Assembly (NCBI RefSeq): GCF_014297365.1
Contig: NZ_JACOQD010000001.1
Span: 868,001 to 932,000, forward strand
Reading direction: 5' to 3'
DNA length: 64,000 nucleotides
DNA from: Winogradskyella echinorum
GTDB lineage: Bacteria > Bacteroidota > Bacteroidia > Flavobacteriales > Flavobacteriaceae
The translations under genes were made by a program, and so were the position numbers. The notes under the pieces were generated by a model. The model ran no database searches. It was not told the DNA's origin and saw only the letters and a list, made by a program, of their open reading frames with translations. How positions within the stretch are numbered: the stretch's first letter is position 1; each line of letters opens with the position of its first letter. Positions 61,301 through 64,000 of the stretch are shown piece after piece.

Positions 61301-63898
61301 TTTAATGGTACTGCCTCAAATATAGATTTAAGCGACTACAGTATAAGAATATTTAATAACGGAAGTGGAACTCCTTCTACCACAGCGAATTTAACCGGTG
61401 TTTTAGCACCTGGTGGAATTCATGTAATTAGTGTTGGTACAACCAGTTGTGACCTATCGGGTAACGGGTTAGCTGGAGGATTACCTCACCAATCTTTTAA
61501 CAGTGCAGGTGGTATTAACTTTGATAATAATAGTTCTGATGCTTTTGAACTTTATAATAGCACTACAGCAACATCAATTGATGTCTTTGGAGAATTAGGC
61601 AGTAGTACATGGGCAAATGGACTTGGTATAAATGGCGATGGTGTTAATTATAGAAGACAAAATACAGCCACTCCATTACCATCTACAACTTTTGATTTAT
61701 CTCAATGGGATGAGATTGATTGGACTACTTGTGGTGATTCTGATTATAGTGATTTTGGTGTTTATGATTTTTCGCTTGGTGTACCGCCAACTGTATCTGT
61801 GTTAAATGCACCAGTTTTTGATTGTACTTCGGCCATTCAATTATCTATAACTGCTACCGAAGGAGTTGCAAACGGTTTTTCTCTTGCTTATCAGTGGTAC
61901 TATTTGGCACCTAATGCTTCAACTTTTGTTGTTGTACCTAATAATGTAGATTTTAATAATGTAACAAGTACAACATTAGATATTATAAATCCTATTGCTT
62001 ATAATGGGTATCAATTTTACTGTCAAGTAAGAGAAAATTCTGCAACTTGCTACCAAGCCAGTAATGCTGTAAAACTTGAAGTAACTACAACTGTTTGGGA
62101 TGGCACTAACTGGTCTTCTCTACCAGCATTAGATAAGGTTGCTATAATAGATGCAAATTATGATACTAGCGTGGGCACCAATGGTGAAACCAGTTTTGAA
62201 GCTTGCCAATGTATTGTAAATAATGGGAGCACTTTAACTATCGAAAATAACACCTATGTATTAGTAGATAACGATCTTACAGTAAATGGCAATATTGTAG
62301 TAAAAACAGATGGATCATTTGTTCAGATTGACGATAGCGCGTCTATACTTGGTGATGTTTTAACAGACAAAACTAAAATTAGTGTTGAAAAAGAAACGGC
62401 TCCTTTAGCATCGCATTTAGAATATACCTATTGGAGTTCTCCTGTTGTTGATGAAGTAATTAATGAAGGTTTATTTGAAGCAAACGCTACTCGAATATTT
62501 TCTTTTAGTGGACAAAATTTTAGAGATTCTACCGAAGAAACTAATAACGATAACACCACAGTTTTAGGACAAGATGATATTGATGATGATGCTAATGATT
62601 GGCAGTATGTAAATGGCTCTACTGTAATGGAGTCTGGTGTTGGTTATGCAGCAACTCATAACCCAACTGGATTTATACCTGCACGTTATATATACACATT
62701 TGAAGGTCCATTTCATAATGGTGTTTATAACATTCCTATTTATAGAAATGATAATGAACTCAATGATAATAATTGGAATTTTATTGGCAACCCATATCCT
62801 TCAGCCATAGCAATTGATGGTACAGATGGATTTTTATCTCAGAATGCTTCTACGATAGATAATAATGTATCTGGTAGTCCTATTAATGGAGCAATATTCT
62901 TATGGTCGCATAACACTGCTGCCGATGGAAATGCTAATGGAAACGAAAATTTCAACTTCGCACAAAGTGATTATGCCATTATTAATGGTTCTGGGCAAAC
63001 TGCAGGAGGAGATGGCGTTACTCCAAATAGATTTATTCCTTCTGGGCAAGGTTTCTTTGTCTCTATGGACGATGGAGCAACAGCTACTCCAATTGGTGGT
63101 AACATACATACAGCCAATGTGGTTTTTAATAACAGCATGCGTGTTACAGCTAATAACAATCAATTCTTTAGAGGTACCAACACCAATGAAGCTAACAGAC
63201 TTTGGTTAGATTTAACTTCCGATAATGGCATTTTCAATCAAATTTTAGTTGCTTATGTTGATGGCGCTACTGATAGTGATGATGGTGCTTATTACGATGC
63301 GTATAAAAACTTGTCTTCTGAACTTTACTCTGGTATTTATTCTCTAATAGATGATTCTATAGATAAGAAATTTGCTATACAAGGTAAAGACCCAAATAGT
63401 TTAACCCTTGAAGAAGTTATTCCCCTTGGATTTAATACAACCATAGATGTACCTACTATTTATTCAATTTCAATTCATGAAATCGAAGGAGCATTTATGA
63501 CAGAAAACACAATATACTTAAGAGATGATCTTCTTAACATAACACAAAATCTTACTCTAAATAATTACACGTTCACTTCTGAAACGGGAGAATTTAATGA
63601 TCGTTTCGAAATTGTATTTACTCCATCTGCACTTTCCATTGATGATAATCTAATAGACGCAAATGAGCTAACTATAATTGAGCAAGCAAATGGCGATGTA
63701 CTGTTTAAAGTAAGCGCTAACCTTACAATAACTAACGTAGAGATTATAGATATTACAGGAAGACAGATATATAATTTACGAGGTAATAATTCAACTGAAG
63801 TTTATAATTTATCTAGACTTAGTAACGCAGCCTATATTGCTAATGTAGCATTATCTAATGGACAAGTGATTACCAAAAAAGCTATAAAACAGCGTTAA
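58325..63898 (+). CDS. Giant multidomain secreted protein with T9SS sorting tail
   Basis: 1857 residues. Domains in order: a signal peptide ending SGYGQ (about 22); a jelly-roll-like domain (about 25-160); an ASH / choice-of-anchor D domain (167-263); an Ig-like domain (267-360); two fibronectin-III-like domains (360-590); a GEVED domain (593-748, WIDWNNDGDFSDSNEAYDLG...GHDGEVEDYNIII); a second ASH domain (752-874); an IPT/TIG-like domain (876-957); a lamin-tail domain (970-1150); a long unassigned region; and a type A sorting tail (about 1785-1857, NVEIIDITGRQIYNL...GQVITKKAIKQR). The tail routes it through the gliding-associated type IX system to the surface. It is probably an adhesin or matrix protein; no catalytic domain is seen. 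Confidence 0.93.
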   Translation: MKKKYSLIFIIFLCFVVSGYGQGSESFSNLNAPGGGYGNGTYTGDNGVTWTYNGARSVTTTYNITGRTIGFSSSGTRNVSATSDANGVGDLNYTISSYFTGGTAADRTIEIYVGGNLYETHTLVAEGPDYSRTVTVNETGAVLIEFRSVGTRQIVIDDVSWTPATTPDLTISGTTDHGSSCISVATTSQTYTITNTTALTTALNVAVSSDDAQFVVGPLSNTTILPGATATFDVTFTPTATGAQTATLTVTSDNATGSTMDLDGTGINIPTISTQPTNQTEQIPNTATFNVTSGDTSSYQWQVSTDGGTIWNNVTGGTGATTDSYTTGATSAAMDGNLYRCILTNACGSTNSNSATLNVTNSSPSNAQNLEGCFEDTSVILSWNNPATPPTGGYIIFALEGTTDPSAPTNDASTFTANANYNAAPFETLASLGKVVYKGNGTTATVTGLTEDLTYSFRIFAYNGESLTGWSNGASAGSNEEGIAQGDIRNFVPTPLTNQVTLNWLNPTPISCWDEILIVANQGAVAFTPTGDGSAYTANPNYAGANQVVYKGTGNVVAVTGLTNGTNYCFRAFIRRGTTWTTGVEVCAVPSLTYCASSGDGTDGYLTLINNVEFNTIDNPSSNADNDYSDYTSISTTVTLGETYNLDVRVNTDGAFTTTTMAWIDWNNDGDFSDSNEAYDLGLAYNAVNGSTDASPLAIEIPTNAAIAVTRMRISTKYYDTDFPIDPPTPCETGHDGEVEDYNIIITQPANAEINIKGNNITIEDGFNAPYGLNNTLFGSTNVGATSPEKSYFVENIGASTLTLSGAPRVELVGAHPGDFNITLQPSATVGSLADSEFRIEFSPTADGTRTATVRIVNNDSDENPYEFDIEGTAVCSTVLTSTIWPTEGPENTEVTITSATDLTGATATINGLAMPVVSSNATELVVLVPAGAIDANIVVDFSTGCSSNSSFDVIDTVISGCETAAAATVPSDLFISEVSDATSGSSSIIEIFNGTASNIDLSDYSIRIFNNGSGTPSTTANLTGVLAPGGIHVISVGTTSCDLSGNGLAGGLPHQSFNSAGGINFDNNSSDAFELYNSTTATSIDVFGELGSSTWANGLGINGDGVNYRRQNTATPLPSTTFDLSQWDEIDWTTCGDSDYSDFGVYDFSLGVPPTVSVLNAPVFDCTSAIQLSITATEGVANGFSLAYQWYYLAPNASTFVVVPNNVDFNNVTSTTLDIINPIAYNGYQFYCQVRENSATCYQASNAVKLEVTTTVWDGTNWSSLPALDKVAIIDANYDTSVGTNGETSFEACQCIVNNGSTLTIENNTYVLVDNDLTVNGNIVVKTDGSFVQIDDSASILGDVLTDKTKISVEKETAPLASHLEYTYWSSPVVDEVINEGLFEANATRIFSFSGQNFRDSTEETNNDNTTVLGQDDIDDDANDWQYVNGSTVMESGVGYAATHNPTGFIPARYIYTFEGPFHNGVYNIPIYRNDNELNDNNWNFIGNPYPSAIAIDGTDGFLSQNASTIDNNVSGSPINGAIFLWSHNTAADGNANGNENFNFAQSDYAIINGSGQTAGGDGVTPNRFIPSGQGFFVSMDDGATATPIGGNIHTANVVFNNSMRVTANNNQFFRGTNTNEANRLWLDLTSDNGIFNQILVAYVDGATDSDDGAYYDAYKNLSSELYSGIYSLIDDSIDKKFAIQGKDPNSLTLEEVIPLGFNTTIDVPTIYSISIHEIEGAFMTENTIYLRDDLLNITQNLTLNNYTFTSETGEFNDRFEIVFTPSALSIDDNLIDANELTIIEQANGDVLFKVSANLTITNVEIIDITGRQIYNLRGNNSTEVYNLSRLSNAAYIANVALSNGQVITKKAIKQR

Positions 63899-64000
63899 GT
63901 TTTAGAGTTTAAGATTCTGAAAAGATTTTTATAAGTGTAAAATGAATTGGCATTTTTTAAACTCTTTAATGGCGTTTATAAGGTATAAGTTAAAGCAAGT

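Noticed and set aside
1..64000. tRNA or rRNA genes, CRISPR arrays, insertion sequences, prophage or conjugative genes
   Set aside because: I read the gaps between genes for cloverleaf, spacer-repeat and transposase signs and found none. Every long gap is accounted for by promoters, terminators, the riboswitch, REP-like repeats or plain AT-rich sequence.

Overview
The window is an AT-rich stretch of chromosome from a marine-type member of the Flavobacteriaceae (Bacteroidota). Three things point there. Several genes are preceded by the Bacteroidota promoter form TTG-N17-21-TAnnTTTG, and Shine-Dalgarno sites are not evident. The gene families are typical of the group: TonB-dependent receptors, a type IX secretion substrate, DUF3098, DUF3127 and DUF4301 proteins, a bacterial geranylgeranylglyceryl phosphate synthase and a methionine-type aminotransferase paired with omega-amidase. 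The ftsX - DUF3098 - uppP - truB order is also characteristic. Nearly all of it is core chromosome. I see no rRNA, tRNA, CRISPR array, transposase, integrase or phage gene. The genus cannot be fixed from sequence reading alone.

Layout. 1-4661: alanine dehydrogenase (cut by the window edge), a small lipoprotein, a BamE-like protein and leuS, all on the minus strand. 4793-9718: an outer-membrane barrel, then ftsX, a small extra gene, DUF3098, uppP, truB and a membrane protein. 9765-16636: housekeeping genes on both strands (thioredoxin-like, tag, aat, an SSB-like DUF3127 protein, flavin reductase, histidine kinase, HIT, greA), with a candidate small RNA at about 11790-11877. 16633-24106: a minus-strand block with a TPP-riboswitch-controlled TonB-dependent receptor, arfB, DUF4301, a P-loop kinase, a PnuC-type transporter, a YkoF-like thiamine-binding protein, a GGGP synthase and a phosphopantetheinyl transferase. 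24237-34308: ahcY, DUF1569, the methionine aminotransferase/omega-amidase pair, ComF, and glyS. 34393-40413: two outer-membrane barrels (one of 1142 residues), xth and an OmpA lipoprotein.

40550-46394 is an SOS-type mutagenesis cassette. A LexA-like XRE/S24 regulator is divergent from an operon of a short DnaE polymerase, a Y-family polymerase with a clamp-binding motif, and an SRAP (HMCES-like) protein. Next come four tandem DUF2975 membrane-protein paralogues and one small XRE regulator (46406-48834), with two palindromes over their shared promoter. At 49370-52757 a MocR-type regulator lacking its expected PLP lysine faces a TonB-dependent receptor, with repeated half-sites between them. 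The rest holds an NfeD/flotillin pair, a JmjC-like cupin protein, a small barrel, recX and a 1857-residue multidomain T9SS-secreted protein.

The most notable systems are the DnaE/DinB/SRAP cassette with its compact divergent operator region, the thiamine-uptake neighbourhood with an unassigned kinase, the expanded DUF2975-XRE array, and the MocR/TonB-receptor pair. Intergenic REP-like palindromes occur at several gene ends.
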